From Tigriopus japonicus (taxonomy: Eukaryota > Arthropoda > Copepoda > Harpacticoida > Harpacticidae), in assembly GCA_010645155.1 (NCBI GenBank), contig CM021317.1, forward strand, positions 11,305,724 through 11,369,723: a stretch of 64,000 nucleotides of DNA, written 5' to 3'. Position 1 is the first letter of the stretch; each line of letters opens with the position of its first letter. Below the pieces are notes generated by a model that worked only from the letters and a program-made list of their open reading frames with translations, was not told the DNA's origin and searched no databases. Positions 21,863-32,452 of the stretch are shown here, piece after piece. Made by a program: the position numbers and the translations under genes.

Positions 21863-22783
21863 AATGTGGATGGGGCTGAGGATGAGAATGAGGAAGACAA
21901 TCCGGTCAAGAAGGGCCAACCGATCAACGGGATCAATGAATTATTCAACGCGTGGACGATTATTTCACTCTTCAATTTGGATGGAGCTTCACCGAGCAAC
22001 CCGAGCTGGCTGGGGGTTCAACGCATTGGAGACTCCGACCGTGAGTCCAAGCGGATTCGGCAAAGGAATGATTCGTTCGGTCAATTCGGAGAACGAGATT
22101 GATGGATAGCTCTTGAAGTCGTGACGAGTGCCGAATCGAGGAACGAGTTCGTTCGTCCGTCCGTCGGTCGTTGGTTTGTTTGTTTGGATCGGCCCCTACC
22201 TAGTGTTGCCGGTCTGGCTGAAAAAGCACGCTCATGCATCCCAATGGCCGGCCATGGGCCAGCCACCGGACAGCTTGAGGAATTCGGCTGGAAAGCCCAC
22301 TTCTCCTGGGAGTTAAACCGCGCGTTCAATCCACTAACCGATCAAAAATGAATCATGTGGGAGCGGGGATTCACGTTTCCGTGTTTGGTCTTAGGCGGGA
22401 GGAATGGCCCTAAAAGTACGGCTAAACGAAATCAGCAACACTGGCGAGGATCATTCTCGTATTTCTCGGAGGTTCAGGGGGTTATTATAGTGTAAGAGCA
22501 TTTAAGGCGGCAACTTTTGATGTCATGTAGGGATGGGTGACACGGGGATTTTTGATAAAGAGCTCTTCATTTTTGAATAGAAACCATTTAATTGCGCTTA
22601 TTCTTACAAAAAACGGGTTTGATAATAAATGAAGGTTCTAATTAAGTCCTAAACCCGTGAAGCGATAATCAAAAATCCACAACCCAAAAATATGTGTCCA
22701 AACTTTAAATATACCCTCCTTCATAGCCTCTGGACCCTATGAGGGGTCTTACCAATCTTTTTAATATTTTTAAAGTAGAGAGC
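21863..22783. other. 5' region of the methyltransferase-like gene and intergenic DNA
   Basis: Up to about 22350 the DNA is less AT-rich, with an open reading frame on the plus strand (21866-22102) that I take as a by-product of composition. The promoter of the minus-strand gene is likely here. From 22400 the sequence turns AT-rich with nothing recognisable. Confidence 0.4.
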
Positions 22784-23539
22784 CTAATACAACGCAACCA
22801 ATGGATTACTCAGGCTCAGTTTTGTGACAACTTTTTTTCTTTCCGCTCGGGCCAACTTCCTTGTTTCCATAGTAGTAAAATGAGCGAGTTCTTTCATTCA
22901 AACATGTCTACGAAGGCTTGCCGATGGCCGATTGCGCAAATGAGGACAAATTTCAACTTCCAAGAGGTAGATATATGCTGTGAAAGGGTCATTTTGAAAA
23001 ATTAGTGTCAAAATATTGAGTAATTAACGATTTAACCCACTTTTCTCCCAGTTTTGGAACAATTTACATGAGGGTAGGATTCAGGTCAGCCATGGTTCCA
23101 GATGTTTCAAATAATATTCAAAGTGAACAAAGGGATTAAGAACTGGGTAAACTTACAGAAGTTCATTTGAAAGAAGCATCATCAGAACACTAGCGACGGT
23201 GGCTTTATCATAAAGCTTTAAACAAGCCAAACAACAAGGAAGTGAAAGGGGAAAAAATACAACAAATGGGAGACTTTGAACAAAAAATATCTATGGAAGG
23301 GCTTCAATCCATCCTATTTTAGGATCCAATGCTTAGATCAATCTTTACTGGCATGATCTATGTAAATTGATGGCAAAATCGACTTTTGTTATAACTTGAA
23401 CTTCCTCATTGATGGTGGCAACAACAACAGCAAACATTAGAAGTTTCAAAAAGCCAAACAACCTAACTATGTCAACGCTTCTTTCCCATGAGCTTCTTTA
23501 GGTAAACTCATAATGATTATTTAAAAAACTTTGCTGTAT

Positions 23540-24010
23540 TCAAAATGCACCAAATAGGAGCTTGATGCAGAAGACTAGAATGTGAAAAGATCTGTTTAAT
23601 CATGTGAAAAGTCACATTTTTCACTTTTGAATTTCTTTGATAGTTTGTGAGCTACCCTTTATTCAACATTTTCTATATGGCACAAGAAACATTTGCCATC
23701 CATCAGAATCTTTTTGAAATCAGTTAGACATTTTGAAAAACTTGATAAGCAACTCTCTTATCCTCTGTGCAAGTTGTCCAGGGAATTCTCTTGCTATGGA
23801 TAACTTACATGGAGAGTTAGACAGTAGCCCATCAAGTTTTCAAAACGTCAATTTGATTTACAGAAAGATGTTGAAAGATAACAAATATTTTCCATAATAT
23901 AGGGAATTTTGAATGAAGGGTATTTCAACAGATCTTCCCGTTTTTGAATTTTGCATTATGCTTCTGTTTGGTGCAAATTCAACACAAGTTGCAATGGGCT
24001 TTATCCATAA
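23540..24010. repeat. Diverged fold-back inside the large inverted repeat
   Basis: Arms of about 23540-23770 and 23815-24010 pair imperfectly. Examples are AACTTGATAAGC against CCATCAAGTTTT, CCCTTTATTCAACATTTTCT against the inverted GAATGAAGGG block, and ATGCACCAAATAGGAGC against the inverted TCTGTTTGGTGCA. The loop is only about 45 bases. Confidence 0.5.
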
Positions 24011-24172
24011 AGTTAAAACCAAATCTTTTTGTTAACTCTTTGGTGATTTATAGGCATTATCTGGAAAATCTTGTTTAATATGTGCTTGTTTGGTTTAGAT
24101 TTTCTGGACATGTTTATTTGCAATGAATTAGCAATTTTTCAATTGCCACTTCACGACGTTCATGACAATGCA

Positions 24173-24202
24173 ACGTCATGAGGCCTTGGCCTCGTGACGT
24201 CA
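24173..24202. promoter_or_regulatory. Palindrome with full CRE-type site (TGACGTCA)
   Basis: Positions 24173-24200 form a 13-bp stem (ACGTCATGAGGCC, one mismatch) with a 2-base loop. The exact 8-mer TGACGTCA lies at 24195-24202 and further ACGT/TGACG words sit within 30 bases. TGACGTCA is the CREB/ATF site. No gene start is near, so a promoter role is unproven. Confidence 0.35.
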
Positions 24203-25608
24203 TGTGATGACGTGAACAGCCGGTCACATGACCTCAACAGAAAAAAGGACATTGTTCTGGATTCAATGCAATGATTTCTGACAAAAACTGCTTTATCTCA
24301 CTCAATTCTGTTGTTCAAGGCTTAATGACTAAATTAAAAAGTGCCGATGTGGTTTGGTTGAATTTTTTAAATTGCTAACTCTCAATTATAATCCAAATTA
24401 GGCAGACAAATATTCAAGAAAATGATTTAAATAATTTCTGAGAGGGATAGATTGTCAATTTCAGTCAGAGTTGGGTTAATTTCTTGATGAAATGTAATAA
24501 ATTAAAATTAAAATTACTTACTCAAAAAAGTAATCCATCACAATAACATTGTATGAAAAATTAATTGACTAATGGACTTCAAAATTATGGGGATGTGGCG
24601 AGGTGTCGTCTTGAGTATTTGATGTATGAACAAGAGAGAACCAGATTGTACATATAAAAACCTTCTTTTAGAATTCAAGTTATCGAGTCAGGTCCTGTCG
24701 TTTCATTACAGGGGATCAATTAAAATTTATTTTATTGCACTTGTTGGAAAATTTCTATTAATTGAGACTCTTTTGTCAATATTGGATTTGATTTATTCTC
24801 AGTTATATGCTTAAGCAAGGTCCATGGCTTAAGTGGGTCTGATTTTATTCATTATCTTTTCTTTTGAAACATAAGCATATTAGGCAAGTGATGGTTTCCC
24901 TACTTTGTTTAAAAACTGTTATGTTTATTGGTTTTTTTTCACTTGCCATTTTAATACTTGAGAAATGCTAATCAAAATTTAAAATGACAAACATTTTTGT
25001 CCTGAAATACTAAGACAGTACTTATTAGTTAGTTGATGTTTCAGTGTCAGTTTTCTTTTTTTGTTGAAGAGACATTCTGTCTAAGCCTAAGTTGCTACAT
25101 TGTTAGCAATAATTCAAGCCTGAAGAAATTGTTTCTTGACAAGCTTTACATGTTAATTGGAAGACAGTGGAATAAAACTTTGACATGCTCTTTAATTCAT
25201 TCAACCCTTTTTATTTCTTTTTACGTTCACATTGAGCCTTAAAACCCCCAATTGCTGAACTAGAACCGTTTTAAGTGTAAATCATGGCATTGGATTCAGG
25301 AGAATGTCCTACTTTTTTACAACAAGGTGATCAAGAAGGAAACGTCGATTTAAGAAGCTACATTTTGTGGATAAGGTTTTGCAATCTTATGGATGTGTAG
25401 ATTATTCTTGGCTTGTCTGTAAGATTCTCGCAACAAATAAAGTTATTTTCTTGCAAATAATCCGTTTCTACACACTAAGCTGCTACAGTTGGGGGTGGGA
25501 ATCGGTCACCCTCTGAGCGTACTTTAGTGAAGAATTTCAAAACAAAATAGGCCAAGACCTTGGGGTGTTGCATATTTATTTGAGTATTTCTTCATCCTTT
25601 GGATATTG

Positions 25609-26072
25609 GGTATTGATGACGATGTGAGGTCTGGACGAAAGAACAACATTGCAGCGTTGCCAGATATTTCCAAAACAATAGTTTCAAATTGTCATGTCAA
25701 AATGGCAAATGCTATGGATAACACTTCCTCTCATTTATAACATATTCCACTTTCAAAACAGAAACAAACACATCTTTAGCTATTGACCTAACAAAAGTTC
25801 TTGGTTACCGGATTCTCAATTTCCAGACTCCAGAATTAGTGAGTAGTTTTGATCTCACATTCATTAATTTGAGTAAATCTAGAACTTTTAATTGTTTTAA
25901 ATCAATGCTTTTTGAAATTTTTTTGCTCAAGTGTCAGTCATGGCTTGACACACTTTGTTTCTGTCAAACCGAATCTGGACTTTTTCTTGGTGCTTTTTGG
26001 CCTGACTAGTTCAAAAAGCTCTGGCAACACTGGTTTGCTCTTTCGCCCAGACCTCATTTCGTCACCATTACT
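25609..26072. mobile_element. 464-bp hAT-type MITE with perfect 8-bp duplication
   Basis: Identical 8-mers GGATATTG flank the element at 25601-25608 and 26073-26080. The termini pair over about 34 bp with few mismatches (GTGAGGTCTGGACGAAAGA against the inverted right end, which contains TCGCCCAGACCTCAT). There is no transposase frame. The 8-bp duplication is the hAT hallmark. It has inserted inside the larger inverted repeat, so it is the younger insertion. Confidence 0.8.
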
Positions 26073-26619
26073 GGATATTGAGCTTGTCTAAATTAATACC
26101 ATATGGTGCAAATTATAATGTTAATTCATTTCATGGATTTGTTCTTTGTTTCCTGTGGTTGAAAGCAAAAAAATCATTCAAATCGCAACAATTAGCAAGA
26201 CCATTTTCACATATTTTGGTGTGAAATTTCATTCAAAGCTCTTGCAAACTATGAAATATATGATGTGCTATGTGATCTATGTGAACTCTGTGGCATCCTA
26301 TCCTCATGTAAGTTGTTCCAAAACCGGGAGAAAAGTGGGTTAAATCGTTTATTTCTCAATATTTTGACAACAATTCTTCAAAATAATCCCTTGACAGATA
26401 TATGTATCTGTCTCTTGGACGTTAAGATTTGTGCTCATTTGTGTGACAGGCCATCTACAAGCCTTCGTAGACATGTTTGAATGAAAGAACTCGCTCAATT
26501 TACTACTGTGGATCATGGAGACAAGGAAGTTGGCCCAAGCGGAAAGAAAAAAAAAGTTGTCACAAACCTGGGCCAGACTAATCCATTACTGCGTTGTATC
26601 AGCCCTTCACGCACCCAAA

Positions 26620-27807
26620 TTCTCACCATACATTTACCCTTGCAAAACGGTATTTTCCCATAGAGTTCTTAAAGCGCAATCGATGAAATAGAAAAGACGT
26701 GCAACCTTTGAGCTTTATTACACAATATTTCAGTTATTATGTGCCCGATTTGTGTTCAGAAGTTTGAAAATAGTTCAAAATTTTGTGTCAGGGTGCAATT
26801 TTGGGAGTTGCATTAGTACTGTGACAATTACCTGTTCGTTAAAGGACCATAATCAAGAAGCACTGGACTGTTGCCTGGAGTGGGAGACCAACGAAGAGAA
26901 CTTTGATTTCCCGCAGGATGAAAATCATCGAATTAATTACGTTCTTCTCCATATGAGACCTTACGTGAATTGGGCAAACCACGTAATTAAAAATCCACCA
27001 TAAAGCTCCTATTTTTGCCGCCACCCCTGGCACTTTTCTTTCACGACCTTATGGCAAATAGAACACCAAAAAAATATTAGTCAAATATTGATCAAAAAAA
27101 GCGATATTGATGAAGAACTATATTTCGTGGCTTAGGCATTCACGTGTGTGTGTATGTATATTGTATATTATTACATCATCATTTCAGCGTAAATCTGTAC
27201 CTTTGGTACGGGAGGGGGTCGAAACAACAAATTCCACGAAAAGGCTGAACGAAAGTACACTATTTTGCTAATGGGGTGGAGCCCAAGATTCATTCATGAT
27301 ATCATTTATGGTGGATTGAATCATCAGGTTGTGTTATAATCTGTTTGTATTTTTTCGTTGTTTCAGAACGACTATTTGGTGGGTAGCGAATATTTAAATC
27401 AGAACGAAGATGACGGTTTGCCCGTCAAGAACAACAATAATATAAATAATAGTAATACAAGCACTAGCAATGACAATGATATAAATGATAATAAATGGTT
27501 AACTAGTTAGGAATGATTAGGAGAATGGTAGAAAAAGAGGTCATCGCTTTTGCATAGAGTGCAGCTCAAACTTCAAACTTAAGATCACATTTTCAGTTCT
27601 GAAAGAGGTTCTTCAAATGCACGTCGATAGTATATGGTTGAATATCTTTGAGAGGGGTGAGAAATCAAGGATAAAGGTCTGAGGTCGGAATCAGATTCAA
27701 AGACACGTGGCTGGAATGCAATTGGTGATATCGACCGGGAAACGAGGAGAACAGGGGAAAACAAAAGAAACATGTTCTTGTGCTAGGCGTCAATTTTCAA
27801 CTCGTTC
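26620..27807. other. Intergenic DNA between the repeat cluster and the phosphatase gene
   Basis: The segment 26855-26985 shares a repeat with 38690-38800 and, inverted, with 38905-39010. Near 27366-27510 there is an acceptor-like TTTCAG followed by a 47-codon Asn-rich open frame ending in TAG. No upstream exon can be matched to it, so it is not called as a gene. Confidence 0.4.
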
Positions 27808-29577
27808 TCAATGGTCCGATATCTCGTTTATCTGATCGTCGTCAGCCGAGACCTCCACTCCAATCTCGGCGTTGATTTCGGCCTCCAAAGCGTCCTCTTC
27901 AGTCGTGGATGTGTCGGGCTTTGTTGAACTAGACAAATCAATAGAAGGTGAATTTAGAGTCTTTGTTGGATCGGGATCAGGTTTGCGAGGTTGGACGTCG
28001 GTTTGAGGAGCTTCTTTAGTTTTCTTTGTTGAGACCTTTGGACTGGTCTTTCCATTCAAGGATGGCGTTGAGCCGGACTTAGGGTATTTGTGCTCACGAT
28101 AGCGGTGCTCACTCTCCCATTCGGCGTACTCCTTCTTGTAGGCCAAGATCGGAATGGCTATCACGGAAATATCGTCGATGGTCGCCGGCGTCTCATCATT
28201 GCGTTGCCAGTTGCGTTCCACTAACTTTCCACGGGCGGCCATGACCAAATCTTGCGCTATGGATATGAACCTGTATTTCTGACGCTCTCCCTCCGCTTCC
28301 TCGTAGAGCTTGAGGCCATTGTGCACGATCTCGGCCACTTTTTCATTGCTTACCACGTCCCAAAGACCGTCCGTGGCCATGACTAGGACATCGGCTTCCG
28401 AAATAGCCTCGTGCTCCACGTCCAACACTTTGACTTCCGGCTGAGGTGTGAGAAACGGTTTGATAAAAACGGATCCATTCTGAGACTGGGCCTTGAGATC
28501 GTGATCCCCAAATCCCCTGGTCACCCCAATCGTGGCGAGTAGACGACTTCTTTTGCCCTCGCCGTACACAACGGGGAACTTGAGGTCTTCAGGTGTGATC
28601 TCCTTGTAAGACCAACCCGTCATGTGGGCATCGCGATACAACATCTTCTTGCCCACATCATTTCTGAGCGGGCGTCGGCAATAGTCAACGTGGGTGTATT
28701 CATTACCCAAGAGCTGGGGCTTTTGAAAGCCCAACTGTTGCAGCCTTTGACGCTCTGACACGGGTGTGAAATCAAATGACATTGGGTAAGGCGTCTTGTT
28801 TCGACACAAGATACCCCGAGAATCACCCGCGTTGGCCACATACAATTTGCCTAAAATGAATAACGACACGAGCACGGTACATCCGCCTAACATCTTATAG
28901 CGCCGCTTATCGTCTCCGATCTGATGGTCCATTTCCCAAAACGCGGCTTCAAGGGCCCCAATGATCAAACTCTCGACGGAGATCTCGCGCGAAGGAAACC
29001 ACATGACACCCTGTCCACACGAAGAGGGACAGGTGGCGTTAGGCACCAAGTGATGCAGAATGCCCATCAGCTTCTTGTGCACCATCTGATGAAGCTCATT
29101 AGCAGCGGTCACGGCACACCCCGAACCGGCGTGTCCATCAAAGATACCGAAATACACATAGGGAATCTCCCACTCACGATCGCACTCGAGGTCTTCCTCG
29201 GGTGCATCCTGGGTCCGCAATACCCCGCGATGAAACGAGGCTTGATCCTCATTTCGAAGGGATTTACCGGCATTGATGGCTTCGGCGTATCCGGCAAACC
29301 ACGGCAAAATGTGAATGTCACGCGGCACCATGATCGGTCGAACCAAATGATCCGCCGTCACTTGGATCTCGTCATCGGTGAACAGTTGCAAGAAAATGGG
29401 TCGCTGATAGGCGTATTTCACTTTCATGTCCGAGTTTTTTAGCGAGTGTCGGGACGACGAGGACGAGCCCTCGTGCGAACCCGATGATCCATTGGGTAGG
29501 AGTGTCCCGTGGGGGGCATTCTCCGCGTCAAGATTGCCAATGGCGTTGTATAGGGCGTTCCGAAAACGCCCAATCAT
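27808..29577 (-). CDS. PP2C-type protein phosphatase of the PPM1H/J/M group
   Basis: 589 residues in one coding exon. The start is set at 29577 because MIGRFRNALYNAIG aligns with the N-terminus of PPM1H and a splice acceptor (TTTCAG, 29598-29600) lies 20 bases upstream; an in-frame ATG at 29643 would be intronic. The family are Mg/Mn-dependent Ser/Thr phosphatases; human PPM1H dephosphorylates Rab GTPases phosphorylated by LRRK2. Seen: WFAGYAEAINAGKSLRNEDQ (group hallmark), the metal motif FGIFDGHAGSG, LYVANAGDSRG, GVTRGFGDHDL and VMATDGLWDVVSN. All the acidic metal ligands expected for catalysis appear present. The C-terminal ~95 residues form a Lys/Ser/Thr/Pro- and acid-rich tail that extends past the catalytic domain (human PPM1H is about 514 residues). 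Which of the three vertebrate paralogues is closest cannot be judged by eye. Confidence 0.93.
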   Translation of the reverse strand: MIGRFRNALYNAIGNLDAENAPHGTLLPNGSSGSHEGSSSSSRHSLKNSDMKVKYAYQRPIFLQLFTDDEIQVTADHLVRPIMVPRDIHILPWFAGYAEAINAGKSLRNEDQASFHRGVLRTQDAPEEDLECDREWEIPYVYFGIFDGHAGSGCAVTAANELHQMVHKKLMGILHHLVPNATCPSSCGQGVMWFPSREISVESLIIGALEAAFWEMDHQIGDDKRRYKMLGGCTVLVSLFILGKLYVANAGDSRGILCRNKTPYPMSFDFTPVSERQRLQQLGFQKPQLLGNEYTHVDYCRRPLRNDVGKKMLYRDAHMTGWSYKEITPEDLKFPVVYGEGKRSRLLATIGVTRGFGDHDLKAQSQNGSVFIKPFLTPQPEVKVLDVEHEAISEADVLVMATDGLWDVVSNEKVAEIVHNGLKLYEEAEGERQKYRFISIAQDLVMAARGKLVERNWQRNDETPATIDDISVIAIPILAYKKEYAEWESEHRYREHKYPKSGSTPSLNGKTSPKVSTKKTKEAPQTDVQPRKPDPDPTKTLNSPSIDLSSSTKPDTSTTEEDALEAEINAEIGVEVSADDDQINEISDH

Positions 29578-29597
29578 GGTCTTGAGAAGTTGTTGAG

Positions 29598-30825
29598 CTG
29601 AAACGAATGAAAAAGAATAGGGTGAACCCGTTTCGAGGGACATAACCACACTTTAGCCACACTCTAGCGGAACACGGCCATTCAGAGCAAATAACGGCTG
29701 TTGGAAAGATGGCATTAACGAACGAAAAAGGTGAACAAACACACGGAGACAAAATGTAGTGCAAGTAAGTAAATGTCAGGACAAGTTCTTTAGTTCAGCT
29801 TCTGACCATCCAATACTTTGGAGCTCGCCAGTCACGGCGGAGAGAGACGGTAGCATGGATGGATGGATGGATGGATTACCTGCGGTCCACACACGGAGCG
29901 AATCAATCGAGGGACAGACGGCCTCCTGGATGAACTCTTGAGGATGATGGTGGGAGGCACTCTCACTCTCTCACTCACTCACTCACTCACTCACTTAAAC
30001 GGTCAGATCATAATGCTCTGAGACGAATTTTAATCTTGGCTACTTCCATCTGTTCAAGCTTCGAAGAAAAAGGTCCTTTGGAGGTGTCATCCTCGATATT
30101 CTCCTCAAGAAGGGTCTCTCACACTCTTACTCACACACCACGATGATGATGATGGTGATGATGATGATCCAGCACCGGGGTGGTACGTCTGTCCGTGCAC
30201 AGGAGAGCAGTGATCTGCGGTGAGGACGGAGAGGACCGTTGCCAGCCAGACAGACCGTAGCAATTGTTTGTTAGGCACGCGTTTCGTGTGCTCGTTCCTC
30301 TCTTTTCCATACGGTTTCATAGATCATAGAAGAAAAGACGAAACCACAGACCATATAATGGTGGACGAAACTCGGGCTTGGGGCAAAAGACAACTCAGCT
30401 GTTTTGTAGATGTCAGGGCGACCGTGTTCTCAGAAGAAAAGACTTTCGATTAATGATGGGAATCGCTAAATCAACCTTCCACGAGAGGTTGCCAACAGGA
30501 CAAATACTGATGGGATTCAATCTGATTTCAATCTGTTCAATCTTTTAGGACTCCCATCAATGCCATTGGTCTTTGGCAATTGAAGTGTGAGTAATCTGTG
30601 CTTAATCTTGATGGTGCCCAAGATCTTTAGTCTTGGAAAACGGGGTTCTTTTTGGAAAATTTCTGTGACCGAATGCATTTTTCGTGGAAGTGACAAATGT
30701 ACAGCTCTACGTGAATTGACAGTCCCAACAAAGTAGCACGCACAAAAATGATTGAGCGGATTGAAAGCCAGCTTGAACCCCATCAGTGAGGGCAAATAAA
30801 AAATACAGGTTCCGGTTTGTTCAAG
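29598..30825. other. 5' region of the phosphatase gene with microsatellites
   Basis: Upstream non-coding exon(s) and the promoter should lie here. It contains a GGAT repeat at about 29854-29876, CACT repeats at about 29962-29995 and a GAT repeat at about 30141-30170. No further coding exon is seen. Confidence 0.45.
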
Positions 30826-32452
30826 CTAATACACGTAATCGTCTTTATTCGTCTTTTTTACCCTTATTCGTCGCGATAAATTTATTCGTCTAATTTGGAT
30901 TTTTATTCGTCTTTTTTCGTCTAATCCGGCAATTTTACTCAACTTTTTTCGTCTGATTTGTCAAAAATGGAAAATTTTCTTGGATTTTAAGTTTTTTTTT
31001 TAAATTTTAAACTAATTAGACACTTTCAAAAAAGTTCAACGCCAAAACTTGGGCCAAAGTAATAGTGTGATTGTCAGTTGCGTTTTTGCACGAACAAAAT
31101 ATGATCCATACTAGAGCGCTATAATAAAAGAGTACACGCATGTGTCATTTTGGTCCCCAGACGTTGGTTCCATTGTACTGTGGTTCTTGGGTTCGACCTG
31201 TTTGAGGCAACTTTACCTATGTACTATTTACTACTAAATTGACGTTCTTGATCTCAGCTTACCTTTGAAAGCATAATGTTTGACCTTAATAGGGTCAAGG
31301 CTGGCCAAAACCTGGGTGCCAGAAGATCTTTCTTCTCTTTCTTATAAAACCTCGATGCGTGTTCAAGCCCAGTGCTGCTATGGCTGCTATGAATTGACTC
31401 GGTAATGTCAGCTTTTGATGAATCTCCATGCTGATTTGCATTGAGTTTCTTACTTTTAGGAAAACTAAGTCTAATTAGATACACAATTGATTGGTGAATA
31501 TTTAGAACGTCAATTAAAGCCATTTGAGCGTTTTCCTTGAGCACACTATTGCATTGTCATCTGAAATGACTTTTTTGTTGAACAATTGTCTAGCAGCCCT
31601 GGTGAAGTTGCGCATTTGTAGCAGTCGTAAGGTGACAATGCTACATACTGTTATGCCTAACTTTTTAAAAATATTTAATATTTTGTGCTATATACTTTTA
31701 TATTTTGGCACCCAGGTTTTGGCCAGCCTTGGCCTTCAAAGGCTATTAAGGTCAAACATTATGCTTTCAAAGGTAGGCTGAGATCAAGAGCGTCAATTTG
31801 GTAGCAAATCGTGCATAGGTAAAGTTGCCTCAAACAGGTCAAACCCAAGAACCACAGTACAATGGAACCGACATCTTGGGACCAAAATGACACATCCGTG
31901 TACTCTTTTATTATAGCGCTCTAATCCACACTTAAATTTTAACTTGTAGAGTTTCCTGACAAACACAGAAAGAAAAGGTCACTATTGGATTGAAAAAAGC
32001 TATCCGACTATGTAAGCAATGAATTTGTCAGCAAATTTGTTATTAAATATTGCTCAACTGAAAATGTTGAAAAAAGGGCGGATTTGAACTCTTTTTGAAC
32101 TGTTTTTTTTAAATTTATATGTACCACTGACCACTTCTTGATCATTCAGCACTTTTCTGTTGGCATTGGTTACTTTTTGTAGATTTTGCCGTTTTGCACA
32201 AGGGAGCAGGTGTTTCCCCTCAATTGGGACACACTTTTCGTCTACTTTATGGGCAGCAGTTTAAGGCTCTTTGTATCCTTTTTACAGGTAATTCATTAGT
32301 TTTTTTACCATGAAAGTCAAAAAAAATTTCGTATGCCGACGAAAACTGTTTTTTTGTCTAATGAAGCCTTTTATTCGTCTTTTTTCGTCAAATCGGGCAA
32401 TTTTATTCGTCTTTTTTCGTCTAATTTAACAATTTTATTCGTCTAAGCTTCT
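30826..32452. repeat. TTATTCGTC-type repeat blocks flanking an inserted fold-back element
   Basis: Blocks at about 30838-30965 and 32345-32450 contain many copies of TTATTCGTCTTTTTTCGTC and ATTTTATTCGTC, all in the same orientation. Between them sits the fold-back element at 31112-31923. The blocks may be the two ends of one older element or one tandem array split by insertions. Confidence 0.55.
31112..31923. mobile_element. Fold-back hAT-like element, TAGAGC family, copy 1
   Basis: The long arms (31112-31321 and 31706-31923) are reverse complements over about 210 bp. The ends read TAGAGCGCTATAATAAAAG and the inverted CTTTTATTATAGCGCTCTA. The flanking 8-mers ATCCATAC (31104-31111) and ATCCACAC (31924-31931) form a duplication with one mismatch. 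The 384-bp spacer has no transposase. The ends match those of the element at 34719-35826. Confidence 0.85.

Larger units (their letters stand above)
22784..26603. repeat. Large inverted repeat, ~310-bp arms 3.2 kb apart
   Basis: The left arm (about 22784-23090) and right arm (about 26293-26603) are reverse complements at roughly 80% by eye. Landmarks in the left arm are GAGTTCTTTCATTCAAACAT, AACGATTTAACCCACTTTTC and GGGCCAACTTCCTTGT, each present inverted in the right arm. The interior contains a second fold-back (23540-24010), a CRE palindrome (24173-24202) and a MITE with a target-site duplication (25609-26072). No protein-coding frame is recognisable. It could be one large non-autonomous element or two opposed copies of a shorter repeat. 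Confidence 0.7.
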
